38,122 nt of DNA from a virus. Shown one piece after another: positions 11,635 to 22,655 of this stretch. Below the pieces are notes generated by a model. That model was given only the letters and a program-made list of their open reading frames with translations, was not told the origin of the DNA and searched no databases. The translations under genes and the position numbers were made by a program. Location: IMG/VR virus record IMGVR_UViG_3300046451_002161, positions 1-38,122 of that record; one strand, 5' to 3'. Within the stretch, counting starts at the first letter, position 1. Every line of letters begins with the position of its first letter.

Positions 11635-14600
11635 CAACAAAAGCATCTCGGTCTGCCGAAGTCGCAGGGAACTTTCCGGCAATTGCTAATTCACCTAGAA
11701 TATCAAAACTAGAATGACCGACAGCTTCCTTCTTGATCATATTCCAAGTGACCCAATGCATAGCAAATGCTGAGTCGATCCAAGCGTAATCCTGTCGCTT
11801 CTTGCCCACCTGTTTTGCTAGATCAGAAAACATATATTCTAGAGTCCGGTACATAGCATGTTCAACAGGATCATCCAATTGCGATCCGATAGTTTTATAG
11901 TATCCTGATCGATCTTCCGGTACACCTTTGGCATCCACTCGATATGGACTGACTCCGAATTTTACATATTCTTTTTTCTGCTTCTCAGCAAAATCCTTAG
12001 CACTCTTCGATGCTTCCGGATCAGCGAGAATTTCATTTACTTTTTGCAGTCTGTTTTGCACAGCACCTTGAATCTGATGCTCCCATACATTTACAAATTG
12101 CCATCTGTCCATGATAACCACATTTGGGTCTGCCATTAAAGCAATAACAAATGATGTAACCTTGTCTTTCACTCCGGCTCCAAGGAAACCATTAGACCAC
12201 ATCTTCTCGCGGATTTGCTGACCATTTAAACTCTTATCATTAAAGATGCCTGTGAGTTCTTTCCATCTGCCATTCCATTTCACAAGCATGTCATGGATTG
12301 CCTGAATATTTTGCTTGGCATTATTTCCTGCTGAGACCGGACTCTTCTGATCGTTGAACATGTTGGCAACAATGTCGGTAAATGTATCCGGTTGATCGTA
12401 GATATTTCTTCGTTCAGCTTCAGAAGCGAAGGCAACCCTTTCCTTTTTAGGTAACTTTTTAATTCTAGATTCGATATAAGCTTTCTTTTGTTTGCCAATT
12501 GCTGTGATTTTTTCCTTAGCCTTATCAACCCTTTTCTTTTCTTTTTTCTTTAACTGATTTACAATTCTAGTTCTTAACTTATTAAGCTTTGCCTTTGGCA
12601 CTTCCAATTTTAAAGCTTCGATATATAAACTACTAGATTCTGCAACTGATCTGAAATCAATTTTAGGTTCAATATCTAATTGCATCTCTGCAATTTTTAC
12701 ATCGAAATCCTTGTACCCTTTTTGAGTCCTCCAACCATCACCATATTTCTCATCTGCGATTGAGGACATATCGTAAAATGTACCTTTCTCCATTTCATAA
12801 TTTCCATCAATCGATTGGAAAATCGCATTCCACATAGGCTTATAATTTGTTGTCCTAAGCCACCCTGCTTCCTGATTATAGGGATCAAGCATCCGGCTCA
12901 GTAAACCCCATATAAAACTCTGTGCGATCATCTCCGGTGGCTTGACTATCTTGTGCAATGCTGTGGCACTCTGATAACCCTCCTTAGCTAACTCAATGAA
13001 CTCAGGGTTGGTTGCCATCGTGCTGTCCAACCAATCCACTAACTGATCAATGTTATTTACATAATCTAAGAATTTTGTAGGTGGAGCAGGTATTTCAAAA
13101 CTACTGACAGAATTTAATCTGAGTTGATGAATCTTCTCCCAATTTTCAGGAGTCGCATAACGCTTGCCTAACTTTTTCATCATGGCATCCGCGAGTGCAT
13201 TGTCTGCAAAGTATTGATCCCAATGTGACTGAGTCCAATTCTTAGAATTTTTTGTTAAACCAATCTCAGTTTTTTCATTATCGTAACTGAGCATTGGGAA
13301 ATTCATTTTCGTGTCCTTTGACATTACCTCGCTTGGAACGCTTGGCATAAAGTTCAAAGAATTGATCATGGAATTTCTTACTTCATCTGATATCTGTCCA
13401 CTATCAGATTCAATGCTCTCGTGGCGAACGATTCCCTTGTTTCTCCATCTCGCATTTGCAAAGGCAAGAGCATTTTCAGGTGCTTGTCCTCGGACTTCCT
13501 CGGTGCTGATTGGGAAATTTTCAGGTACTGAGAGTTCCCCATCTTTTCTTGTTTTAATTTCGGTTTGCGTTTCGATATCATAGATTGAATCTTGGTCACC
13601 CCATATTGCCATTCGCACAGCATCAAGGTAGTTATTAACAGGGAATGCAACATCGAGCATAAAGCCTCGTTGATCGCTTAACCATCCCCCTAAGTGAGCG
13701 CCATCTTTTTTGAAACGATGGGCATGAGTTTTGATATAATTCCATAATGCAGTCCGGTTCATTTCTTGACTCGGAATAATAAACTCAGTTTCTTTTTCCG
13801 GAGCTACAACATATCCGGTTTTAGCATGAATAAGATTGCTCTGATCAATTGTAAAACCATAGGGATTTTTCCGCATGTCAACAATCAGGTCATCGAAATG
13901 TTGGGCGGTATCATCAGTCAACATAGTGTATGGCATCGCGAGAATTGAACCCTCATTAGAGAATGTAAATTCCTGTCTCTTTAAGTCACCCTCGTCTCCC
14001 CAAATTTTAGCCTGTGCGTTAGCGTCAACAACCGCATAAGTTCGACCCCCATACTCCTCATGCATTCTAAATAAATCAAATCCATGTTTCTTATGTAAAT
14101 ATGTATTGATTGAATTATCTGTCGTTTTTGATGGGTCACTAATATTTGTTTCTATGCTCGAAGGACTTTCAAATAAATTCCAATTTACTCCACTTTCGTG
14201 GTATCCTTGCATCACGATTTCTTCCATTGCTTTTGGTGGAAGATTTGCAAGTGCATCAGACTCCTCTCTACGACTTTCAATAAATGCCTTGTTTATTTTT
14301 TCAGTAAAACTTTTATCAGTAATACTTTCCAAAAACCTTCCTTCAGGAGTATCTAATCTTCCTGTTCCATCGTTCAAAACTTTATCACCTTCAAATAATT
14401 TCGTGAGGTAAGAAACTAGATTGGGTAATCTTGTTTTTTTGTATCTAGAACTAGGAGAATGATTTCTCCACTTCCAAATTATTGAGTCAATAACATCAGG
14501 CAAATTTACTCCATTAAAAGAAGTTCCAATATATTGTTGCCTATCTTCAAGTGGCATATCTCTCCACCACTCACTAATTAAATTTTGATGCATGGGATTA

Positions 14601-17600
14601 TCTGTATCCCACATTTTCTTACCCTTGATAACAAAAGTTGATTCATTATTTTTAGGAGACATATTAGAACCTCGCCCAACCCTTTCCTGCCTGTCGGTAA
14701 AGAACGCTTGGATCGAACCATATCGATGTGTCTGATCTCCGATTTCTTCATTGAAATTTCCACGCTCTGTCATTCTTTCAGAATGCCCATGTATTAAAAC
14801 GATTGGTTCAGCAGAATCTTTTTGTGTCAATAATCCACCCTGATGCCACTCTTTAAAATATTTACTATTGTAACCTTTCTCTTGAAATTCTTTGTCAGCA
14901 TCCATTAGAAGATCGATGTCCGCTCGGCTCATTTTGGTCACATCCATATCAAGCTTGCCATCTTTTACTCCGGCGCTCCACGAAGGTTCCGGCATGAAAT
15001 GTATTTGGCTTGCTTGCTCTCTTTTAAAATCACGCAAATGATAAGCATCAAAAACGACAAACTCAGATGAGTGATCAATATAGGAACCATACATATTGGT
15101 GGGTGATTCCTGTCCATGAATTCCGGCTAAACCAAGGATATGATTTACTACAAGAAATGGCTCGCTGTTCTTTTTAAAATCAAATGATTTATCTAGATGA
15201 ATTGTTTTTTGTTTTTCGGGATTATATATATTAACTAATCCGTGATATAAAGTAATAGCATTATTTTCATTCCACTCCGGAAGGATATTAATTGACTCAA
15301 TCTCTTTACCATTGAATGGGTCAATGAAATTTGTTTTATTCTTAGTGTAAAACCGATTCCAAACTTGAGCTAAACTTTGCTCCTGCCCTTTTATTCTTGA
15401 ATCAAATAATTTATCTAACTTATTAATTATATCCGGATGCTGTGTGTTTATAGAATTGTGACTTTTAAGAAATTCATTATCAGGGAGTTTCTCAAAACTA
15501 TAAATATTCTCTCCATAATTTTCTGTATCAGATGGTTCCACATGACCATAATACCCTAAACCTAAGAACCCTGAATTGCCTGTCGTTTGCCCAACTTTTT
15601 TTAAATCAGGATACTGATACTCAGAAGCAGAACCATGATAAATTCGTTCTCCAAATTTTCTTTTCCCATTCTTACCCAAAAGGTTTTTAGGAGGTAATGG
15701 AATAGTGTAAGTGATTCCATTTTCTTGAAAGGTTGGTAACTCAGGTAGGAAAAATAACGAGTCATCCAATTTTCTTCTTTGGTAAGTTTCGTTATTTGTT
15801 TTTAAATTATGCGCGCCCCTACGGATGGCAAAAGACGAATTTTCCTCAACTGCTCTTTTAATAGTATTAGTAATTATCGCCCTTTTAAAAGTTGTCTCAC
15901 CCACTCCCTCCTCCAACCCACCATAATTGAGTAAGTATTTAACTAACCCAAAACGCTTTTCACCCTCAACCTTCCTCATAAGCGGATGAATTAAATGATC
16001 ATTCTGTGGGTCACTATACCACTTAATTGTCTCATCCCTTGTTGCTTTTGCTTTAGGAAAAATTTGATATTCTTTCCTTACATCACTTTTAGGACGATGA
16101 TCAATTGCCATGAAATTTCCGGTATCAAAATCATATCGAAATGCATCGAGTAGATTGAAATAAACCGACTCACCTTCCCCATCTACCTTCCCTGCAGGAT
16201 TTAAATCTTCTAGATCGAATACCAAATCAGGTGAAATAGAAGAACTATGGACTTCTTGAATTTTCATGCGCACCTCATCTCTTTCTCGCAAGGCAAATGC
16301 TGTGATGAGCCGGACATATGAATCTGAATTAATATCGTTAGTTAATATTTGATCGTCATCATAATATTGATTGAATGAATAATTGCTTAATTCATTCGCA
16401 CCATACGCACCATCACCTTTTTTTTTGTGAAAAGTTATGTGGTTTTTATTTTTACTTTTTAAGAGTTGGGATAATCGCGCTGATGCAGTTCTCAAATCAT
16501 TTACGCTTGATAAATCCATGTGAACTATTGGTATACCTACCTTATCTGAAAAATCATACAACGCTTGATAGATTTTCTTGCCGGAAAAAACACTTGTGTT
16601 ATCCAACTTCCCCATTCCCATTTTGCCTAGATTTGAAGTGTCAAGCCTAATTATGAATGGTGGTTGGGGGAGGGTGATTTTAGCGTCTTGGTAAACTTGT
16701 TTCATTATGTTTACACTAAAACTTGCAGTACCCTTGTTGCCAAGTATGTGTTGGTTTTCAGTATTATCATCCTTTATTTTGTATCGTACTCCATATGCTT
16801 CATCATCATCTTCTTTCCATAAAAGCTCAGGTGTTACCGAAATTCCACTATAATCGGATAAAACATTTTCAAGTTCCAATCCCAAATTGTCTAATTGTTG
16901 TTTTCGAGTTTGGGTTCCGCTTTCGTTGTCTTGTAAAGATTTAAAGTCAAGTTTTTGATTAGCAAAAATATCTTCATTACCCTTAGTCGCTCCAATTAAA
17001 AACGACCCTATGCGATCAACCTGATCTCTTTGATTTTCATGTGGGTTTAATGCCCACTCAATTAACGACTCATTTAAACTCTCACCCTCTATATTAAAAT
17101 CAGACTCAGGGTCTTGAAGTATGGTCTCTATTTCCTTATTCGTGTACTGATCAAAAGCAGATGGCAGAGCAATAAAACCATCGGTCTGTCTTTGGGTAAC
17201 ATACTTTTTCTTTTTAGGAGGTATAGTAGACTGATTACTACCATCACCACTCAACATTGGCATGTAGTTAAATTTTGCATTTTTGTAATCGTAGGCATAC
17301 CCATCCCTGTTTTGTGAACTAAGTCCTGCGAGTGCTGAAATATCGTAGGACTTGAATGCGTTCTTCATTTTATTTCTTTCGGGATCGGAGAACCATTCAT
17401 TTCGTGCAGGATCAATAATTCGCTCACCTGATTCTTTCATCCCCATAGCCATGGTAAACAATTCATTCTCTCCATGACCTAGCGGATTGATCCTTCCCTC
17501 ATCACCAACTTCAGTTAAAACATTTTGAGCATGTTGTGCAAAAGCTTGCTTGAAATCACTTACACTTTGACCATCGGGAAGCAATCCTGCATGTGCCATA

Positions 17601-20209
17601 ATTTCAATATTACTCTCAACCACATCAGCATCATATGCCATGACTTTTAGGTTTGGGTAGATAGTTCTACCAAGTCTATTGTAAGGCTTTTTAGGACTGA
17701 TCTGCCAAGCGTATGGAGTAACACTCCGCTCAAAGAACGCGTTGTAATCTGACTTCTTTAAGAATGAAGCTGATCTGTATCCGAACTTTAACATTTTTCT
17801 GCCATCAATCGCGGACTGAAGCATGTCAATGATTGAGGTTACAGAATTATTATACTTTCCTGACATTCCAAAAACTTGCCTAGTTTTCCAATGCAAATTT
17901 TTACCTTCATTGCCTTTACCAATACCGGTAAACGAACTTGGATTTTCTCCCTCATTACGAAGTTTATCAGCTTCCAACAATTGATTATATTGCTCCGTAT
18001 CTTTTACATGAAAATGTGAAGCGACAGCAAGATTTACTCCGACTCCACCGAAAAGCTGAGTGAACCTTTCGTCAGATTTTTGACCTTCTTCGGGACTATG
18101 CTTTCTACCTTTCTCAATTGCGTCTGAGCGTTCACCTAAATGCTTTGCTTTTTCCTTAACATAATTATCAAAAACTTTTTTGACATTATCATTTTTAAGC
18201 ATTGCTTTCGAGATTACTGAACTTACACCCTTGCCTGATTTTGGCTCAAGAACTCCCATTTTTGTAAGTGCTGTTTTCATGGCACTAAATAGAGAATGCC
18301 GAATACTTTTATTCATTCCCTCAAATGCATTTGGATTTTCCTGAGTGGCAATGCTCCATTGCTCTGCACCAATCTCCTCAGATAATAATCCGGCATCTCC
18401 ATCACCATTATATTCTATGTCCACAAGATTTCCTTGCGCATCTAATTTTCCGGTGAAACCTAAAGCATGTGCAACATCAGGCAAGCTTGGTAAAATCTTA
18501 GTTGCATAATCCTTAGCGAATTGAAATGCCTCATCGTTCACTTTTATGCTACCAATACTTTTACCATTCTCATCCTTATAGGAAAACTCAGTTCCACCCT
18601 CGTCTGAAAATCCTTCAAGTATTGCTCTGCGAGTCATCGGTGCTGAACCTAAAAGTTCACGCATAGCATGATGCCCATGCTCGTGTAAGAAAATATTTGA
18701 GGCAATTTGAGTGCCTTCCTTTATCTGATCTTTATTAATGTAAATTGTCCGCGACTTTTGATCATACATTGCCGGAGGCACTCTTCCCACTTTTACCTTT
18801 GGAACTTCAATGTCCACTGATCGGGATTTATTAATGGCATCAACAATCAAATCTTGACTCGCTAACATCATTCTAAAATTTCCAAGTTCCGCAGTTTCAT
18901 CAAGTGTAGAAAGAGCAATTAATGAATCATCCTCTAAGCCTTTAATAGCTTTGATGGTCTCCTGATCACCAAGTCGTTGCTTTTTTACTATGTAATTATC
19001 AATTCCCTGCAATGAGCGATCTGACATTGAACCATCGGGATTATAATCTGCCTTCGATTTCCCTGATCCTCGTTGTCCTGCTAAACCAACAGGTGAACCA
19101 AAACCAATACCCATACCTGTGGCATAACCAACATCTTCTGCGGACTTACCTTTCAGTCCTTCCATCCCGATCTGCATTGCCCCTGCTCCCAACCCTGCAA
19201 CAAAAGAATCAAATGCAATGTCATACAATTGCGTACCTTTCATTTTATACAAAGCACTTGCCGATTTCCTAGTTGCCTTACTCACCTTATCGCTCGTTGC
19301 TAGACGATGAAGGAATCTAGAATGTGATGATGGTTGAGAAAATATTTTTGCTATCGTACCAAATTCTTGTGCTGTCTTTCCGGCAATTTTTGTCAGCACC
19401 TCTCCGGCATACGATGTAGCAATTGCTCCGGCAATTGGAGCGACAATCGGAGTAGTCACCCCACCTAAAGTTCCGGCAATTGATGCACCCTGAAGAACAG
19501 AATATCCACCACCCACTTTTGCTTTTTCAGATAATTTTTTTGGTAGTCCTAGTGCGTCACTTATTTTTACCAATCCATTCCCAACTCCGTCTAATGCATA
19601 GCCTGTTGCTCCAACCCCACCCTTGGCTAAACCCCTTACAGCTTTTGATCCACCCTTGAGTGCAAAAGCGGATGGTAGTACATTTGTCGCGTCTGTGACA
19701 TCGGCTAAAAATGAAAGCTTTTTTTGAAACTTATTAGTCGTTGCTTTTATAAAAGCCTCGCGAGCGACTTGATTGTAATCAAGTTCCTTCTTATGTCTCT
19801 CCCAACCTCGCTCTGCTCTTTCTTCTAATGATAAATCATTATTAAAATGATCCTTGATGTTTCCGATTATCGCTTTGAACGAATTAAATGTATCTCTCGC
19901 CCCAAGCTCAGGTGACCTTAGTAAAGTTCTCCACGCTTCTGATGCCTCACCCTCTTCTTCCCCAAACCCAAGCATAGATGAGATCAAACTTCCTTCATTC
20001 CATGCTTCTGATGCCTCCTCCGCAAATCCTTCAAGACCTTCAGGTACATGTTTAGTGAATGCCCAAATCGCCTCACCATTACCTCGTTTTTCTCTCCGCA
20101 TCCAATCCTGAATGAAAAACTCTTTTTGTTTATCTTCAGGAATTATAGTATCAATTCCATAATTGATTCCTGCCTCTTCCTGCTCTTCGTCTGCGTAAAT
20201 AATTGCCAT
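11468..20209 (-). CDS. Giant polyvalent internal virion protein (2913 aa)
   Basis: A 2913-residue multi-domain protein, nearly a quarter of the window. Visible parts: hydrophobic Gly/Ala-rich segments near 190-280; a zinc-metalloprotease motif HEHGHH at 509-514 with EEIGAE (611-616) as candidate third ligand; a WYL-like stretch beginning near 800 (MLKFGYRS...VTPYAWQISP); an ADP-ribosyltransferase-like region starting YHGSA at 1524 and ending near 1725; a second starting LIHGH at 1806 with a typical end near 2050; a GGWL..RGFMLDV module near 2170; and a C-terminal helical region with GFLGAGVKDKV near 2675. Such proteins travel in the capsid of podoviruses and are injected to act early on the host. 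Domain calls are by eye and need profile searches. Confidence 0.8.
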   Translation of the reverse strand: MAIIYADEEQEEAGINYGIDTIIPEDKQKEFFIQDWMRREKRGNGEAIWAFTKHVPEGLEGFAEEASEAWNEGSLISSMLGFGEEEGEASEAWRTLLRSPELGARDTFNSFKAIIGNIKDHFNNDLSLEERAERGWERHKKELDYNQVAREAFIKATTNKFQKKLSFLADVTDATNVLPSAFALKGGSKAVRGLAKGGVGATGYALDGVGNGLVKISDALGLPKKLSEKAKVGGGYSVLQGASIAGTLGGVTTPIVAPIAGAIATSYAGEVLTKIAGKTAQEFGTIAKIFSQPSSHSRFLHRLATSDKVSKATRKSASALYKMKGTQLYDIAFDSFVAGLGAGAMQIGMEGLKGKSAEDVGYATGMGIGFGSPVGLAGQRGSGKSKADYNPDGSMSDRSLQGIDNYIVKKQRLGDQETIKAIKGLEDDSLIALSTLDETAELGNFRMMLASQDLIVDAINKSRSVDIEVPKVKVGRVPPAMYDQKSRTIYINKDQIKEGTQIASNIFLHEHGHHAMRELLGSAPMTRRAILEGFSDEGGTEFSYKDENGKSIGSIKVNDEAFQFAKDYATKILPSLPDVAHALGFTGKLDAQGNLVDIEYNGDGDAGLLSEEIGAEQWSIATQENPNAFEGMNKSIRHSLFSAMKTALTKMGVLEPKSGKGVSSVISKAMLKNDNVKKVFDNYVKEKAKHLGERSDAIEKGRKHSPEEGQKSDERFTQLFGGVGVNLAVASHFHVKDTEQYNQLLEADKLRNEGENPSSFTGIGKGNEGKNLHWKTRQVFGMSGKYNNSVTSIIDMLQSAIDGRKMLKFGYRSASFLKKSDYNAFFERSVTPYAWQISPKKPYNRLGRTIYPNLKVMAYDADVVESNIEIMAHAGLLPDGQSVSDFKQAFAQHAQNVLTEVGDEGRINPLGHGENELFTMAMGMKESGERIIDPARNEWFSDPERNKMKNAFKSYDISALAGLSSQNRDGYAYDYKNAKFNYMPMLSGDGSNQSTIPPKKKKYVTQRQTDGFIALPSAFDQYTNKEIETILQDPESDFNIEGESLNESLIEWALNPHENQRDQVDRIGSFLIGATKGNEDIFANQKLDFKSLQDNESGTQTRKQQLDNLGLELENVLSDYSGISVTPELLWKEDDDEAYGVRYKIKDDNTENQHILGNKGTASFSVNIMKQVYQDAKITLPQPPFIIRLDTSNLGKMGMGKLDNTSVFSGKKIYQALYDFSDKVGIPIVHMDLSSVNDLRTASARLSQLLKSKNKNHITFHKKKGDGAYGANELSNYSFNQYYDDDQILTNDINSDSYVRLITAFALRERDEVRMKIQEVHSSSISPDLVFDLEDLNPAGKVDGEGESVYFNLLDAFRYDFDTGNFMAIDHRPKSDVRKEYQIFPKAKATRDETIKWYSDPQNDHLIHPLMRKVEGEKRFGLVKYLLNYGGLEEGVGETTFKRAIITNTIKRAVEENSSFAIRRGAHNLKTNNETYQRRKLDDSLFFLPELPTFQENGITYTIPLPPKNLLGKNGKRKFGERIYHGSASEYQYPDLKKVGQTTGNSGFLGLGYYGHVEPSDTENYGENIYSFEKLPDNEFLKSHNSINTQHPDIINKLDKLFDSRIKGQEQSLAQVWNRFYTKNKTNFIDPFNGKEIESINILPEWNENNAITLYHGLVNIYNPEKQKTIHLDKSFDFKKNSEPFLVVNHILGLAGIHGQESPTNMYGSYIDHSSEFVVFDAYHLRDFKREQASQIHFMPEPSWSAGVKDGKLDMDVTKMSRADIDLLMDADKEFQEKGYNSKYFKEWHQGGLLTQKDSAEPIVLIHGHSERMTERGNFNEEIGDQTHRYGSIQAFFTDRQERVGRGSNMSPKNNESTFVIKGKKMWDTDNPMHQNLISEWWRDMPLEDRQQYIGTSFNGVNLPDVIDSIIWKWRNHSPSSRYKKTRLPNLVSYLTKLFEGDKVLNDGTGRLDTPEGRFLESITDKSFTEKINKAFIESRREESDALANLPPKAMEEIVMQGYHESGVNWNLFESPSSIETNISDPSKTTDNSINTYLHKKHGFDLFRMHEEYGGRTYAVVDANAQAKIWGDEGDLKRQEFTFSNEGSILAMPYTMLTDDTAQHFDDLIVDMRKNPYGFTIDQSNLIHAKTGYVVAPEKETEFIIPSQEMNRTALWNYIKTHAHRFKKDGAHLGGWLSDQRGFMLDVAFPVNNYLDAVRMAIWGDQDSIYDIETQTEIKTRKDGELSVPENFPISTEEVRGQAPENALAFANARWRNKGIVRHESIESDSGQISDEVRNSMINSLNFMPSVPSEVMSKDTKMNFPMLSYDNEKTEIGLTKNSKNWTQSHWDQYFADNALADAMMKKLGKRYATPENWEKIHQLRLNSVSSFEIPAPPTKFLDYVNNIDQLVDWLDSTMATNPEFIELAKEGYQSATALHKIVKPPEMIAQSFIWGLLSRMLDPYNQEAGWLRTTNYKPMWNAIFQSIDGNYEMEKGTFYDMSSIADEKYGDGWRTQKGYKDFDVKIAEMQLDIEPKIDFRSVAESSSLYIEALKLEVPKAKLNKLRTRIVNQLKKKEKKRVDKAKEKITAIGKQKKAYIESRIKKLPKKERVAFASEAERRNIYDQPDTFTDIVANMFNDQKSPVSAGNNAKQNIQAIHDMLVKWNGRWKELTGIFNDKSLNGQQIREKMWSNGFLGAGVKDKVTSFVIALMADPNVVIMDRWQFVNVWEHQIQGAVQNRLQKVNEILADPEASKSAKDFAEKQKKEYVKFGVSPYRVDAKGVPEDRSGYYKTIGSQLDDPVEHAMYRTLEYMFSDLAKQVGKKRQDYAWIDSAFAMHWVTWNMIKKEAVGHSSFDILGELAIAGKFPATSADRDAFVDDFMGRPKYTEKNERLPKQQKTRRTRFVQDAYGKPIEEIKETNLEGEENIYFKGV

Positions 20210-20214
20210 GATAT

Positions 20215-22632
20215 TTATCTATATCCGAAATGAAATGGTTCTCTTATGCCATGAAGTTTCGACCCTGTTCTTGGATTATCTTTTTTAAATTTCAATTTTG
20301 CGACCAACGCTTGACTAACTTCTAATTCTTTTCCACTCAAATTACCCTGCTTGGATTTTATTAAATTGATTTGATTGTCAATCTCCTCTTCTCGGAAATT
20401 ACTTATATCATTGAGCATATCCAACCCTCCAATGACCCAACCAACTCCACCCGAAACTAGTCCACCAATTGCAAATGCACCAATCTTCTTTACCATAGTT
20501 TTACCAAGTGCTTTTGTTGCAGATGCCACTCCTTTTTTCTTAACTACATTTTGATCTAGTTGTTGATTAATTACATTTTTTAAAAGTTTGTCACCCTTCA
20601 AACCCTGATTGATTTTTTTCTTTAGTTTTCTATCCCCATCAGGAATCTTATCTATTTTCTGACCTTCGGCATCGGGGAATATATCTGTATTAGCGATTCG
20701 ATTATTTGTAATGTTGCTTTGGATTTGTCCTGCTATTTTTGTTGCTCCATAAAAACTTCCTCCTGCCATCACTCCCTTTACCTGATTTCCGCTTCGCTGA
20801 CTCTCTTCTCTTTCGGCAACATTCTTATTTACTGAGGACATAATGTTCGCCACTTGCCGATCCTGTTCCTCTGCTGTTTTCTTAATTAAACTCTTAGGGT
20901 CTGTAGGTTGATTTGAGCCTGTCATGCCATCCATGATTTCTCCTGCACTTATATCATATTCAGCAGGATCGTATTGTCCTATTGTCAATTCTCCATTTTG
21001 TAATCCTTGTTCTCTAGCTTGATCATAGGCACTACTCATTCTCCTAATTTCTTCAGGAGTTGGATTATCTGTATTCCGTTCAATGAAATCTTGTTTAGAT
21101 TGGTTTTTCTTAACTGCTTTTAATGCGTGATCAAGGTCACGCTTCATTGGGATCGCTTGATTTTTTTGGAGACTATTAAGTCCTCCTTTCAAAAACTCAC
21201 CCATGCCTCCAAGTTGGGTATCGATTTCGTCTAGAGTTAGTCCACCATATCGAGCTTTTACACCCTTAAAAATTCTTGGCACATACTTAGCAGAGTTTTC
21301 CGTAAATTTTTCTTGAAGTACATTCATCACATCTTTCATGAACATCAAATCTTCTGCACTTACATCACCCCCACCAAACACAATTGTCTCTCCGGCTTCG
21401 TACTCTTCCCCTGTCGCAGGGTTTATCATTGGTGAATTACCCTTATAGAATTGTCCACCCTCTCCAACATCTTTGGAGGTTAAAACATAATCACTACCAA
21501 TCCTCTTATCGAACCATCTGTCAACTTCCGCTGAGTAACTCTTATTTCCCTTAATTCGATCAACATCTTGATTTGATAAAACACCTTCACCTTGTGCTAG
21601 TTTTGCCAACTTTATTAATGACACGGATGCACTCACAGGGTTGACAACTTTGGGCATCCATTTCCCATCGTTCTGTTGTAACATCTTTAAGGAAGAATCA
21701 ATGAGCGTTGATGTCTGTCGCAAATCACCCATACTATCCATGGTCTGCTCAAACTCTCCAAAACCAACCAACTCAGCAATCTCTTTTGCTGTTTTCCTAA
21801 TTCCACCATCCGGCACAACTAATGATTCCATTTGCTTGGTAAGTGCATCAATTTGTTCTTGAGGTAAATTTAATTTTAAAATTGTTTTATTGAGTGCAGT
21901 TTGCATTTCAGTATTTGACAGAAAATTTAATTCTGTAAGCTGAGTTCCATCTCTTTCCTCCTTCATCATTCCCTGCTTTAAAGTAGCAAGGAGTGCCGGA
22001 TTATAAACACCAAGACGCATCGCCTTATTTACTTCGTGCATTGCTTGAGTCGCGGAAGCTACATCACCTCCCTGCTCTTTTACACTCTTGATCCATTCTT
22101 GCCCTCGATTTAATGGAGTTAAGTTTTTCTGCTTTGGATCGCTATTAAATTGAAGGTATGAATTTTTTTGTTTTGATAAATTTGTCTGCTCTTTAAGTTG
22201 CTGAGTTTGCAGACCCAAAAATTCAGTTTGTTGTCGGAGTTGATTATTTCGCAACTGATTAGTTTCAAACTCTTGTTTAACTTTCTTAGTTGCGCGATAT
22301 GTAGCTATTGCTTCTTTCGCACCCCCATGTTGCTTTATGAATTTCTGACCTTCTTTATCACGAAACTTTTCATCCTGCTGAATCTGCTGAATATCAAATG
22401 GGGACATTCCTTTTGATAGTGCCATGTCTGCAAACTCATCGGTTTGCATTAATCCATCTGCTATGCTCTTTGCTTCCTCATTTTCAAAATAAGCGGAACC
22501 GATTTGCTTTAGGAGACCCCCTATCATTAAGCCTGTTTGCGCCATGCCTTGACCCTTAGCTCTTCCTGCATCTCCGTAACCGGAAAAGTCTGCCTGTTTT
22601 GTCTGAATGTTTTGAAAGTATGGTGATGCCAT
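20215..22632 (-). CDS. Internal virion / ejection protein (805 aa)
   Basis: An 805-residue protein placed between another structural protein and the giant gene. The N-terminus has a small hydrophobic part (GLMIGGLLKQIGSAYF), followed by Gln-rich coiled-coil-like sequence (LRNNQLRQQTEFLGLQTQQL) and, near the C-terminus, a Gly-rich hydrophobic stretch (IGAFAIGGLVSGGVGWVIGG) suited to membrane insertion. The position and composition match podovirus ejection proteins that form a conduit across the envelope. ATG 22632 has AGGAGA upstream. No enzymatic motif is seen. Confidence 0.65.
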   Translation of the reverse strand: MASPYFQNIQTKQADFSGYGDAGRAKGQGMAQTGLMIGGLLKQIGSAYFENEEAKSIADGLMQTDEFADMALSKGMSPFDIQQIQQDEKFRDKEGQKFIKQHGGAKEAIATYRATKKVKQEFETNQLRNNQLRQQTEFLGLQTQQLKEQTNLSKQKNSYLQFNSDPKQKNLTPLNRGQEWIKSVKEQGGDVASATQAMHEVNKAMRLGVYNPALLATLKQGMMKEERDGTQLTELNFLSNTEMQTALNKTILKLNLPQEQIDALTKQMESLVVPDGGIRKTAKEIAELVGFGEFEQTMDSMGDLRQTSTLIDSSLKMLQQNDGKWMPKVVNPVSASVSLIKLAKLAQGEGVLSNQDVDRIKGNKSYSAEVDRWFDKRIGSDYVLTSKDVGEGGQFYKGNSPMINPATGEEYEAGETIVFGGGDVSAEDLMFMKDVMNVLQEKFTENSAKYVPRIFKGVKARYGGLTLDEIDTQLGGMGEFLKGGLNSLQKNQAIPMKRDLDHALKAVKKNQSKQDFIERNTDNPTPEEIRRMSSAYDQAREQGLQNGELTIGQYDPAEYDISAGEIMDGMTGSNQPTDPKSLIKKTAEEQDRQVANIMSSVNKNVAEREESQRSGNQVKGVMAGGSFYGATKIAGQIQSNITNNRIANTDIFPDAEGQKIDKIPDGDRKLKKKINQGLKGDKLLKNVINQQLDQNVVKKKGVASATKALGKTMVKKIGAFAIGGLVSGGVGWVIGGLDMLNDISNFREEEIDNQINLIKSKQGNLSGKELEVSQALVAKLKFKKDNPRTGSKLHGIREPFHFGYR

Positions 22633-22655
22633 GATATTTTATCTCCTATCTGATT

